A DNA stretch of 9,320 nt, from positions 3,717-13,036 of the forward strand of contig DQBY01000043.1 of assembly GCA_003534085.1 (NCBI GenBank). Direction: 5' to 3'. The notes beneath the pieces are model-generated. The model made no database searches and was not told where the DNA came from. It was given only the letters and a program-made list of their open reading frames with translations. Below are positions 1 to 5,103 of this stretch, piece by piece. The first letter of the stretch is position 1; every line of letters starts with the position of its first letter. The position numbers and the translations under genes were made by a program. Origin of the DNA: Candidatus Moraniibacteriota bacterium. GTDB taxonomy: Bacteria > Patescibacteriota > Minisyncoccia > Moranbacterales > UBA2206.

Positions 1-519
1 ATTGAAAACGATCACGCGGATATCCGGAATTCCCTTGAAAGAATATGGCTTGAAAAGCTTCAGCAGCTGCAATCTTTCTTCAAAAAAAGCGACGTCCGGA
101 GTATTGGAAAGAGAAAATGATCCGTCTAGGATGTTGCGGATGTGGGTTTTTAAGTCATTGATGGTGATCAATGAACGGTCAGCCTTGATCCAAGTATCAT
201 CACGGCCTTTTTTCTTGGCGAAAACAACAATGATTCCTTCGCCTCCGAAGCCGCGGTTCGGTTTCAGCGCAAAACTTTCTGGAAGACTTTGCCAATCAAA
301 ATTCTCCAAAGCTTCATGGCTGGTTATCTTTGTAATAAGTTTGGGAACAGCAATGCCGTTTTTCTTCAATATTCTTTTGCTGAGCAATTTATCATCCGCC
401 AGTTTTTTTGCGCGCGACAAATTGTTCGGACGTATGTATTCCAAATTTCTTGAGTTCATGCCTAAGATGTTCCGGCTGATCTTTCTATAGGCGAAAATTT
501 TTCCGATAGCTTCTAGCAT
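1..519 (-). CDS. ATP-grasp, alpha-L-glutamate ligase-like protein (partial, C-terminus beyond window)
   Basis: This reading frame starts at ATG 519 and stays open for 173 codons to the left edge, so only the N-terminal part is present. The translation carries the hallmarks of the RimK-like ATP-grasp family related to glutamate ligase (TIGR02291 type): an N-terminal NSRNLEYIRPNN segment, then ADDKLLSKRILKKNGI, the ATP-grasp strand FALKPNRGFGGEGIIVV near residues 88-104, a WIKAD segment, and FEERLQ followed by KGIPDIRVIVFN at the edge. Family members run to roughly 300 residues, so about the last 40 percent is missing. ATP-grasp enzymes join a carboxylate to an amine through an acyl-phosphate; the substrate of this subgroup is not known to me. 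The start lies 4 nt after the stop of the upstream 7TM gene, suggesting translational coupling. In Gammaproteobacteria this family is also found beside 7TM/transglutaminase-like proteins, which supports both calls. Confidence 0.5.
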   Translation of the reverse strand, partial: MLEAIGKIFAYRKISRNILGMNSRNLEYIRPNNLSRAKKLADDKLLSKRILKKNGIAVPKLITKITSHEALENFDWQSLPESFALKPNRGFGGEGIIVVFAKKKGRDDTWIKADRSLITINDLKTHIRNILDGSFSLSNTPDVAFFEERLQLLKLFKPYSFKGIPDIRVIVFN

Positions 520-523
520 GTAG

Positions 524-1180
524 TTACATCTTCTTTATAATTTCCTTGAAGCGCACATATTCGCTCAGGCGAAGCCCGGTCCATTTTCCAAGGGCGAAAT
601 TGATCGGAATTGCCAGAAGAACGATCCACGGCTGTGTCGCCAGGATGCGGATCAACGTTTCGGAGCTGGCGATATAGAATCCTACGATTGAAATAAGAAG
701 CGTCTAGAGAGTCAAAATGATGGCGGTCCGATTTCCTTTTTCTATCTGGACCGCTACAAATTTTTCTACCAGAGTAATCATGATCAAGATAGGAAAGATT
801 GAAACTGAAGCAAAGCCTGTCCTTTTAGCGCTTCCTCCCAAAGCTAAAACAAAAAGAACCGCGATCGCAACGACCGAAAGCATGACCGCTACGCGGGGAA
901 GATAAAGGAGGCGGAAAGGCTTAAGCGCAAATCGCATCAGCATGCCGGCAAGTATCACGGCCAAAAAAATGATAATCCCATACTTGAGTCCGTTTGTCGC
1001 TAAAAAGGCAAAGGTGATTATGAGCGGAGTGTAAATTCCGAAAGCCTTGATTCCCACGACCTGGCGGAGAAAGGCGATGAATGTCGCGATTACAGGCAAC
1101 ATCAAAAGCAGAGCGATCGTGGTAAAAGGGACGCCTTCTCGGAGAAAAAAATTAATGATCGGGCTTATATTTGGTTCCAT
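524..1180 (-). pseudogene. 7TM domain membrane protein (UUP1/7TM_transglut-like), interrupted by in-frame TAG
   Basis: From ATG 1180 the frame encodes 158 residues, meets TAG at 704-706, and continues in the same frame for 59 codons to TAA at 524-526. The protein is strongly hydrophobic with about seven membrane segments. Motifs such as LPVIATFIAFLRQVVGIKAF, GIYTPLIITFAFLAT and FPILIMITLVEKFVAVQIEK fit the 7TM module that in Proteobacteria is fused to an inactive transglutaminase-like domain. That extracellular domain is absent here, and there is no room for it before ruvC. Around the break the peptide reads ILTL-stop-TLLIS; a single change from GAG (Glu) to TAG would explain it. The premature stop removes the last two helices. 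An upstream TTG (1258) would add 26 residues, but these are encoded by palindromic repeats, so ATG 1180 is preferred. The gene pairs with the ATP-grasp gene, 4 nt away. Whether this is a true nonsense mutation, a sequencing error or readthrough is open; an annotator may list only 704-1180. Confidence 0.5.
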
Positions 1181-1212
1181 AGGAATTGATTTTTTCCAAA
1201 GCTTGGTGTTGG

Positions 1213-1285
1213 TTAGACATCCGGTGTCCAGTACTAGGAGGCTTATTAAAGACACCAAGTGTCCAAATGCCAGCCGTCTACTAGG
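1213..1285. repeat. Two tandem copies of a GACAC/GTGTC palindromic repeat
   Basis: The ruvC-7TM spacer contains GACATCCGGTGTC (about 1215-1227) and GACACCAAGTGTC (1251-1263). Each is a short inverted repeat (5-bp arms, one G-T pair in the first), followed by TACTAGG about 6 and 15 nt later. GGTGTC and GACACC from the two copies could also pair with each other. A third related copy, sharing ATTAAAGACA with the second, is at 4930-4947. This suggests a dispersed REP-like family. Confidence 0.5.
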
Positions 1286-1289
1286 AAAA

Positions 1290-1853
1290 TTATAAAATTA
1301 AATTATTGATCCGGCGTGAATTGATATGGCATATCGCGATAGCGATCGCGTCTGCCGTGTCATCCGGCTTTGGCATCTCTTTGAGCTTCAAAATAGTCTT
1401 TGTCATGAGCTGAACTTGCTTTTTCTCCGCTTTTCCATAGCCTGTAATGGCTTGCTTTACTTGGAGCGGAGTGTAGCCATAAACAGTAACATTTTTTTGT
1501 TCCAATGTCAAGAGCATGGAACCTCTGGATTGCCCGACTTGGATGACTGTTTTTTCGTTCTTAAAAAAGAAGATTTTCTCAACAGCGGCTTCTTTTGGCT
1601 CATATTTTTCTATGATTTCCGCCAAGCAGTCATTAATTTCAAGGATCCGCTTAGATTCCTCAATATTTTTCTCGGTGCTGATATGCCCATAGGCGACAGG
1701 GGAAAGAACCCCGCCCTTTTCCTCAATAACCGCCCAGCCGGTGGTGGCGGTGCCAGGATCTATTCCGAGGACTCGTATCGCACATCGCGCATCGCTTATC
1801 GCGGATCGTGATTTTTTCGTAATAATCATTTCATTTTGCTTATTATTCCCCAC
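1290..1853 (-). CDS. ruvC: Holliday junction resolvase RuvC
   Basis: RuvC is the endonuclease that cuts Holliday junctions symmetrically in the RuvABC recombination-repair pathway. The RNase H-like fold is clear: RVLGIDPGTATTGWAVIE supplies the first catalytic Asp (D32 in the 187-aa form), AVEKIFFFKN the Glu (E92), and PKPDDTADAIAIAICH the last two (D165, D168). All four metal-binding acids are present, so the enzyme should be active. The start is unusual. Canonical RuvC begins Met-x-x-L/I-GIDPG, but the codon at the expected Met is ATA. Usable starts are GTG 1853, with GGAGG at 1860-1864 six nt upstream, or ATG 1829, whose ATGA overlaps the stop of the four-helix-bundle gene. Either adds about 18-26 residues, mostly encoded by an ATCGCG-type repeat. 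I list the GTG because of its ribosome-binding site. The gene lies downstream of yebC, a common arrangement. Confidence 0.5.
   Translation of the reverse strand: MGNNKQNEMIITKKSRSAISDARCAIRVLGIDPGTATTGWAVIEEKGGVLSPVAYGHISTEKNIEESKRILEINDCLAEIIEKYEPKEAAVEKIFFFKNEKTVIQVGQSRGSMLLTLEQKNVTVYGYTPLQVKQAITGYGKAEKKQVQLMTKTILKLKEMPKPDDTADAIAIAICHINSRRINNLIL
1778..1814. repeat. ATCGCG-word repeat, inverted copy 1 (inside ruvC 5' end)
   Basis: A run of near-tandem 8-10 nt words built on TATCGCA/CATCGC/ATCGCGG. Its core TATCGCACATCGCGCATCGC matches 18 of 20 positions of the reverse complement of the copy at 2198-2231, so the two copies are inverted around the four-helix-bundle gene. It is translated as part of the RuvC N-terminus (RSAISDARCAI). 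Confidence 0.5.
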
Positions 1854-2185
1854 AACATTCCTCCAATCCTATCAGCCAATTTGCAAGCTTCTAAGTAGTT
1901 TTCTTCAGATAGATAATGTTCTTCAAAAGAAAAAGTTAATAAATATTCTGATTCTTTCAACGATCCATATGAAATCTTTAAAAAATTTCGGTAAGTTGCC
2001 TCACTATCCCGCGCAAAGCCCTCTATGTAATTTAAAACAACTGACAAGGCGGCGCGTCTTAATTGAGAGGCTGATCCGTACAGCTCTTCCCTGGGAAAGT
2101 CTTTTGTAATTTTATAAACAAGATGAACATAATTATTCATCAAGCTCTTTAATTCTTTATGGTAATGAGTTTGTTTTTGTGTCAT
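1826..2185 (-). CDS. Four helix bundle protein (S23 / 23S rRNA intervening-sequence family)
   Basis: A 119-aa all-helical protein. The pattern FPREELYGSASQLRRAALSVVLNYIEGFAR (about residues 29-58), then YRNFLKISYGSLKESEYLL and a C-terminal helix ending GMLWGIISKMK, is the signature of the four-helix-bundle family TIGR02436. Members form pentameric bundles, occur in intervening sequences of 23S rRNA genes and are scattered as stand-alone genes in Patescibacteria and Bacteroidetes. The Avd accessory protein of diversity-generating retroelements shares the fold, but no reverse transcriptase or template repeat is visible here. Start ATG 2185 has no Shine-Dalgarno site. The stop TGA overlaps ATG 1829 of the ruvC frame. 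The gene interrupts the yebC-ruvC neighbourhood and is flanked by inverted repeats, suggesting it arrived as a small cassette. Its biochemical function is unknown. Confidence 0.5.
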   Translation of the reverse strand: MTQKQTHYHKELKSLMNNYVHLVYKITKDFPREELYGSASQLRRAALSVVLNYIEGFARDSEATYRNFLKISYGSLKESEYLLTFSFEEHYLSEENYLEACKLADRIGGMLWGIISKMK

Positions 2186-2197
2186 TGTGAATAATTT

Positions 2198-2231
2198 TGC
2201 GATACGCGATTTGCGATACGCGATTCACGAA
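2198..2231. repeat. ATCGCG-word repeat, inverted copy 2 (between yebC and four-helix-bundle gene)
   Basis: TGCGATACGCGAT occurs twice in near tandem (GCGATACGCGATT/TGCGATACGCGATTC) and begins directly after the yebC stop codon at 2232. It is inverted relative to the copy at 1778-1814 and together they bracket the four-helix-bundle gene. Confidence 0.5.
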
Positions 2232-2951
2232 TCAAAGATTGTCAAATATTTCCTGCACATCGTCCTGATCATCCAAAGTTTCCAGAAGTTTTTCATAATC
2301 CAATCGGTCGTCTTCGGAAAGACTGGCTTTTTGCAAGGGAACATAGACGAAGCTTGCGTCTTCAATTTTCATCCCGGCTTTTTCCAGATTTTCCTGGACA
2401 GCCTTTAAGTTTTCCGGAAGGGTATAGATGGTCAACATACTGTCGGAATAAATAGTATCTTCCGCTCCGGCATCAATCGCTTTTTCTTCAAGCGCGTAGG
2501 GATCGGATCCCTCCGGAACAGGTACATTTATATTCCCGACCTTCTTAAAGTTCCACATTATGCTGCCCATTTCGCCGAGCTTTCCTCCGGCTTTGGTGAA
2601 GATGCTTTTGATCTCGCTCACGGTCCGGTTCCGGTTGTCTGTCGCAGTCTTTATCAGCATCTGCACTCCGCCCGGTCCCATGCCTTCATAGACAATTTCA
2701 ACAATCTCGTTTCCTTCTTTGATTTCTCCGGTCCCTTTTTTGATCGCGCGATCGATATTTTCTTTCGGCATATTTTCAAAACGCGCGCGCTCGATTTCAA
2801 GGCGCAACTGAAAATTCGTATCCGGATTTCCGCCTCCATCCCGCGCCATGATTGTGATAAGTTTGGCGTGCTTAGTAAAAATCTTCGCTCTTTTAGCGTC
2901 GTTGATGCCTTTTCTATGCTTGATTCCGGCCCAGTGTGAATGTCCTGACAT
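2232..2951 (-). CDS. yebC: YebC/PmpR family protein (TACO1-like)
   Basis: A full-length (239 aa) member of the YebC/PmpR/TACO1 family. The start is ATG 2951, giving the canonical MSGHSHWAGIKHRKGINDAKRAKIF; a 12-residue upstream extension is possible but encoded by low-complexity sequence. Other family blocks are MPKENIDRAIKKGTGE, YEGMGPGGVQMLIKTATDNRNRT, KAGGKLGEMGSIMWNF and, near the C-terminus, Y-V-P. Members were long called transcriptional regulators; the mitochondrial homologue TACO1, and more recently bacterial YebC, are linked to ribosome function and relief of stalling on proline stretches. Acts in the cytoplasm. The gene has its own candidate promoter (3058-3086) and a roughly 100-nt leader without a clear Shine-Dalgarno site. 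ruvC follows downstream after the inserted four-helix-bundle gene. Confidence 0.5.
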   Translation of the reverse strand: MSGHSHWAGIKHRKGINDAKRAKIFTKHAKLITIMARDGGGNPDTNFQLRLEIERARFENMPKENIDRAIKKGTGEIKEGNEIVEIVYEGMGPGGVQMLIKTATDNRNRTVSEIKSIFTKAGGKLGEMGSIMWNFKKVGNINVPVPEGSDPYALEEKAIDAGAEDTIYSDSMLTIYTLPENLKAVQENLEKAGMKIEDASFVYVPLQKASLSEDDRLDYEKLLETLDDQDDVQEIFDNL

Positions 2952-3045
2952 AAGTTCATAAAGCATAAAACAAGCAGCATAAAGCAAAATTATAAAAATT
3001 GCCTATGATGCGTGTTTCATGTTGCGTGTTACAGGTTATATGATC
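2952..3045. repeat. Low-complexity word repeats in the yebC leader
   Basis: Two patches of shuffled short words. One is CATAAAGCATAAAACAAGC followed by AGCATAAAGC (about 2957-2985). The other is built on GATGCGTGTTTCATGTTGCGTG (split copies of TGCGTGTT; about 3006-3035). They lie in the predicted yebC 5' leader. Comparable word islands flank the four-helix-bundle gene; no protein or stable hairpin is evident. Confidence 0.5.
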
Positions 3046-3057
3046 TAATACAATTGC

Positions 3058-3086
3058 AGTCTAGCATTTTAGCCTTGCAATTTCAA
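3058..3086 (-). promoter_or_regulatory. Candidate sigma70 promoter for yebC
   Basis: Read on the minus strand: -35 TTGAAA (3081-3086), a 17-nt spacer, then -10 TAGACT (3058-3063) preceded by TGC, an extended -10. It lies just 5 nt past the stop of the TrmB-like gene and would start an mRNA near 3051, leaving a leader of about 100 nt before yebC. Based on sequence matches only. Confidence 0.5.
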
Positions 3087-3091
3087 GAAAA

Positions 3092-3835
3092 TTACACAAT
3101 TTCCTTTCCGCTTTTCCACGCGATTTCAAAAATAGGCCTCATGGAATTTATCAGCGCCTCTGATTCAATGACAACGATGAAGGGCTCGTCTTCAAGAGAG
3201 GTAATGGCTAATTTATTTTTGTAAAGCGTAAAGTCCATGTTCAGCTCAGAAATATTAGGCAGGTATTTTACTTCTTGGCCGATCTTTTTGAATTGCGCCA
3301 TTATGTCGATATCAAATTTGTTATTGGCTACGAGATGCCTGGCCTTGAGCGGGATAGCTCCTTTTTTATAGGCATCAATCCATTCTTCAATAGCCCCCGG
3401 AAAAATTTTATCCAAGCGCGCGTAAGAAGAAATAAAAAAAGCTTCTTTTGATTGGTTGATCTCTTGATACAGCTTCCAGATTCCTTCTTTGGTTTCAAGA
3501 TAGGTTATTTTCGGCCTCTTTCCGCCTTTATTGTGAAGAGTCCGGAGGATTGGCAGCATTTCGGAAAAATTACGAGTTGTAAGTTTTAGTTGATTCAGTA
3601 TGAAAGACGGATCAACTGCTTGGTACGTATTTATTTTCATATTTGGCAACTCGCTCACATACCCGCGCTTGATGAGTCCTTCCAATAAAACATAAATTAT
3701 GGAACGTTTAAGTTCTGCTTTTTTAGAAATGTCTGTAACATCGCCTTTTCCAAGTTCAAGAAGAGCCAGATAAACTCTCGCTTCTTTTTCTGTAAAACCG
3801 GTATTTTCTAAGAGTTTTATCAGATCGTTGTCCAT
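3092..3835 (-). CDS. TrmB family transcriptional regulator
   Basis: A 247-aa cytoplasmic DNA-binding protein. Residues 1-75 form the TrmB-type winged helix-turn-helix: ENTGFTEKEARVYLALLELGKGDVTDISKKAELKRSIIYVLLEGLIKRGYV, with the usual wing after SELPN. Residues 105-247 form the effector-like C-terminal domain (ITYLETKEGIWKLYQEI, then DFTLYKNKLAITSLEDEPFIVVIES and a closing IFEIAWKSG) seen in archaeal and Patescibacteria TrmB relatives. In archaea such proteins sense sugars; the ligand and targets here are unknown. The start is ATG 3835 with no Shine-Dalgarno site. Its 5' flank carries the composite palindrome at 3849-3949, and further up the divergent region holds an 8-bp-arm palindrome (4034-4052), a possible operator for it. 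Stop TAA at 3092-3094. Confidence 0.5.
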   Translation of the reverse strand: MDNDLIKLLENTGFTEKEARVYLALLELGKGDVTDISKKAELKRSIIYVLLEGLIKRGYVSELPNMKINTYQAVDPSFILNQLKLTTRNFSEMLPILRTLHNKGGKRPKITYLETKEGIWKLYQEINQSKEAFFISSYARLDKIFPGAIEEWIDAYKKGAIPLKARHLVANNKFDIDIMAQFKKIGQEVKYLPNISELNMDFTLYKNKLAITSLEDEPFIVVIESEALINSMRPIFEIAWKSGKEIV

Positions 3836-3848
3836 ATGAAATTTATTT

Positions 3849-3949
3849 TGTCATTCCGGACCCGCCCCTGGCGGAGATCCGGAATCTAATAGAGTCTTGG
3901 TGCTACACTGAGCGCGTTATTTAGATCCTGAATCGAGTTCAGGATGACA
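3849..3949. repeat. Composite REP/BIME-like palindromic element (two hairpins)
   Basis: The 101-bp element begins TGTCAT and ends ATGACA. The left hairpin pairs ATTCCGGA (3853-3860) with TCCGGAAT (3878-3885) and contains an inner hairpin CCGCC/GGCGG with a 3-nt loop (3862-3874). The right hairpin pairs ATCCTGAA (3925-3932) with TTCAGGAT (3938-3945) around a 5-nt loop. The units are head to head (TGTCATTCCGGA versus TGTCATCCTGAA on the opposite strand). The words resemble dispersed intergenic palindromes known from many bacteria. It lies in the presumed 5' leader of the TrmB-like gene. Confidence 0.5.
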
Positions 3950-4033
3950 TTAATAGAATAGCAGTTGCTTCTAATATTGTCAATTATTTTGATAAAAATA
4001 TTTTAAAATTCCAAAAACAAGCCCAAACTAAAT

Positions 4034-4052
4034 ATTATATTCACAATATAAT
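4034..4052. promoter_or_regulatory. Candidate operator palindrome in divergent intergenic region
   Basis: ATTATATT (4034-4041) and AATATAAT (4045-4052) form a perfect 8-bp inverted repeat around CAC. The right arm touches the -35 box of the candidate plus-strand promoter. A dimeric regulator, possibly the divergently encoded TrmB-like protein, is a reasonable but untested ligand; in AT-rich DNA chance symmetry must be considered. Confidence 0.5.
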
Positions 4053-4101
4053 TGACATTTATTCTATTTTCATCCAAAATACAGAGTCTCTTTTCAAGAG
4101 A
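4052..4101 (+). promoter_or_regulatory. Candidate promoter and 5' hairpin for the plus-strand gene pair
   Basis: A consensus TTGACA (4052-4057), a 17-nt spacer and CAAAAT (4075-4080, 4/6 match) would give a start near 4087. Exactly there a stem-loop TCTCTT-TTC-AAGAGA (4087-4101) could form at the mRNA 5' end. The rest of the 305-bp spacer (3950-4033) is AT-rich with no gene visible. Confidence 0.5.
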
Positions 4102-4140
4102 TGCGCGACCTTTTAAAATTGAATCAGGAGGATTTGAAAA

Positions 4141-4329
4141 ATGAAATCAGTAGAAAAAATAGTATGGGCTAAAATGTTATTGGAAGAAATGTATGTTGAG
4201 CATAAAAGAAATTGCAAAGCATACCCGTATGACGAACTGGATTTTCTTGGTCCTTGTAACTGCGGAGCGAGTAAAAAAAATGATAGGATAGATACAATAA
4301 TTGAGATTTTAGAGCAATTGAAAAAATGA
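4141..4329 (+). CDS. Small hypothetical protein with Cys-rich CNCG motif
   Basis: A 62-aa soluble protein preceded by a strong ribosome-binding site, AGGAGG at 4126-4131, 9 nt before the ATG. The N-terminal half is a helix (VEKIVWAKMLLEEMYVEHKRNC), followed by YPYDELDFLGPCNCGASKKNDRIDTIIEILEQL. The H-x3-C and C-N-C residues could bind a metal, and the PCNCG-x3-N-x2-ID pattern reminds me of small phage or plasmid proteins, but I do not recognise the family. It begins a two-gene plus-strand unit (next gene 46 nt away) on a segment otherwise transcribed on the minus strand. Length, codon pattern and the ribosome-binding site support it as real. Confidence 0.5.
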   Translation: MKSVEKIVWAKMLLEEMYVEHKRNCKAYPYDELDFLGPCNCGASKKNDRIDTIIEILEQLKK

Positions 4330-4375
4330 AAAAAGAAAACAAGCAACTACTCTGAAATTTAAAAGGAGGCCAAAA

Positions 4376-4873
4376 ATGACTTGTCCAAAATGCAATGATA
4401 ATAGTCAGTGGGGCAATTTCTGCAGCAAGTGCGGAAATCAGCTTAAAGAGATGTGTCCCGAATGCAATAAAATGGAAGCGATCGACAGAAAAGAATGTAT
4501 TGTTAACAAAGAAAGAAAAAAGAAAGAAGCTATGGAAAAAAGAGAGGAATACATAAATTCTCGTATGAAAAAAAGGCCACGATGGAATTCAGGTGAGGGT
4601 ATACTATGGATGGGTATGCTTGCTGGTTCAATCGCAGCCGGTCTTATTTTCCACAAGATGGTTTATGGATGGGGAATATTTTTTAAACAGTTTCCCTGGT
4701 CATTTCTAATTATGCCGGCTTCCGTGTTTCTTTTTTTTGTATGTGTCGGAGCTTATTTTCAAAGTAAAATCTTTGACAATCTTAATCAAAGGGAAAAAGA
4801 ATTGATTCAAGAATTCTTCCAAAAATTTCCACATTACGCGGAGATCATCAAAAAAGCGGAGGAGAAAAAGTGA
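4376..4873 (+). CDS. Zinc-ribbon membrane protein, hypothetical
   Basis: A 165-aa protein. Residues 1-30 hold a double zinc-ribbon pattern: CPKC (3-6), FCSKCG (16, 19), MCPEC (27, 30), with a lone Cys at 41. Residues 44-70 are highly charged and helical (coiled-coil-like, rich in Lys and Glu). Two hydrophobic segments follow, about 75-95 (GILWMGMLAGSIAAGLIF) and 105-127 (FPWSFLIMPASVFLFFVCVG). The tail (130-165) is a charged amphipathic helix. The protein should be anchored in the inner membrane with ribbon and tail on the same, probably cytoplasmic, side. Similar N-terminal ribbons occur in many unrelated zinc_ribbon_2 membrane proteins, so no specific function is assigned. AAGGAGG (4363-4369) lies 6 nt before the start. 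A rho-independent terminator follows directly. Confidence 0.5.
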   Translation: MTCPKCNDNSQWGNFCSKCGNQLKEMCPECNKMEAIDRKECIVNKERKKKEAMEKREEYINSRMKKRPRWNSGEGILWMGMLAGSIAAGLIFHKMVYGWGIFFKQFPWSFLIMPASVFLFFVCVGAYFQSKIFDNLNQREKELIQEFFQKFPHYAEIIKKAEEKK

Positions 4874-4879
4874 CCAACA

Positions 4880-4910
4880 AAAAGCGGCGGAGAATCATCC
4901 CGCCGCTTTT
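4880..4910 (+). terminator. Rho-independent terminator (possibly bidirectional)
   Basis: An 11-bp stem AAAAGCGGCGG (4880-4890) / CCGCCGCTTTT (4900-4910) with a 9-nt loop, 6 nt after the zinc-ribbon gene's stop codon. The GC core followed by a T run fits intrinsic termination; the A run on the left gives the opposite strand the same architecture (CCGCCGCTTTTTG). Confidence 0.5.
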
Positions 4911-5103
4911 AAAATTGGAAAAAATAGCGATTAAAGACATGCGTGTCTAAACTACGGCATTTAAAGCACCGAGTATCTAGCTAAAACAAACTATATACGC
5001 CACCCAATATTGATAAGCTATATATAGTTTCCAAAGAGTGTAAAACTATTGCATATGCCATAGAAATACACCTTTAATATTAAAGTAAAGCAATGAAAGG
5101 GGA
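4911..5103. repeat. Palindrome-rich intergenic spacer
   Basis: No gene is visible. It contains a third GACAC-type repeat copy (ATTAAAGACA at 4930-4939, then GTGTC); a 10-bp inverted repeat AAACTATATA (4988-4997) / TATATAGTTT (5021-5030); the first 34-bp palindrome shared with the PaaX-like promoter (5038-5071); and a perfect 14-bp palindrome CTTTAATATTAAAG (5072-5085). Confidence 0.5.
5038..5071. promoter_or_regulatory. Large palindrome, copy 1 (candidate PaaX-like operator)
   Basis: Outer arms GTGTA/TACAC, middle arms CTAT/ATAG and a central GCATATGC; 26 of 34 bases are symmetric about 5054.5. The first 21 bases (5038-5058) are identical to 5749-5769 upstream of the PaaX-like gene. On the minus strand it contains TTTACA, with TATAGC 16 nt beyond, a weak promoter match pointing away from the PaaX-like gene. 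Confidence 0.5.

Noticed and set aside
2..490. 162-codon plus-strand open frame at the left edge
   Set aside because: It is antisense to the ATP-grasp gene, whose translation has clear family motifs; the plus frame shows none.
704..706. Amber codon as evidence of a reassigned genetic code
   Set aside because: TAG ends the PaaX-like and PH-domain genes in plausible places, and TGA ends four other genes, so the standard code is the simplest reading.
1181..1258. N-terminal extension of the 7TM protein from TTG 1258
   Set aside because: The extra residues are encoded by palindromic repeats and do not resemble the family; ATG 1180 gives a typical beginning.
1318..1355. Further ATCGCG repeat copy in ruvC (ATATCGCGATAGCGATCGCG)
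   Set aside because: It encodes the conserved DAIAIAI segment of RuvC, so the repetition follows from the protein sequence.
1326..2109. Plus-strand open frames opposite ruvC and the four-helix-bundle gene
   Set aside because: The opposite strand encodes RuvC with all catalytic residues and a typical four-helix-bundle protein.
1826..2185. Avd protein of a diversity-generating retroelement
   Set aside because: The fold is similar, but no reverse transcriptase, template repeat or variable repeat is visible; the sequence fits the S23-like family better.
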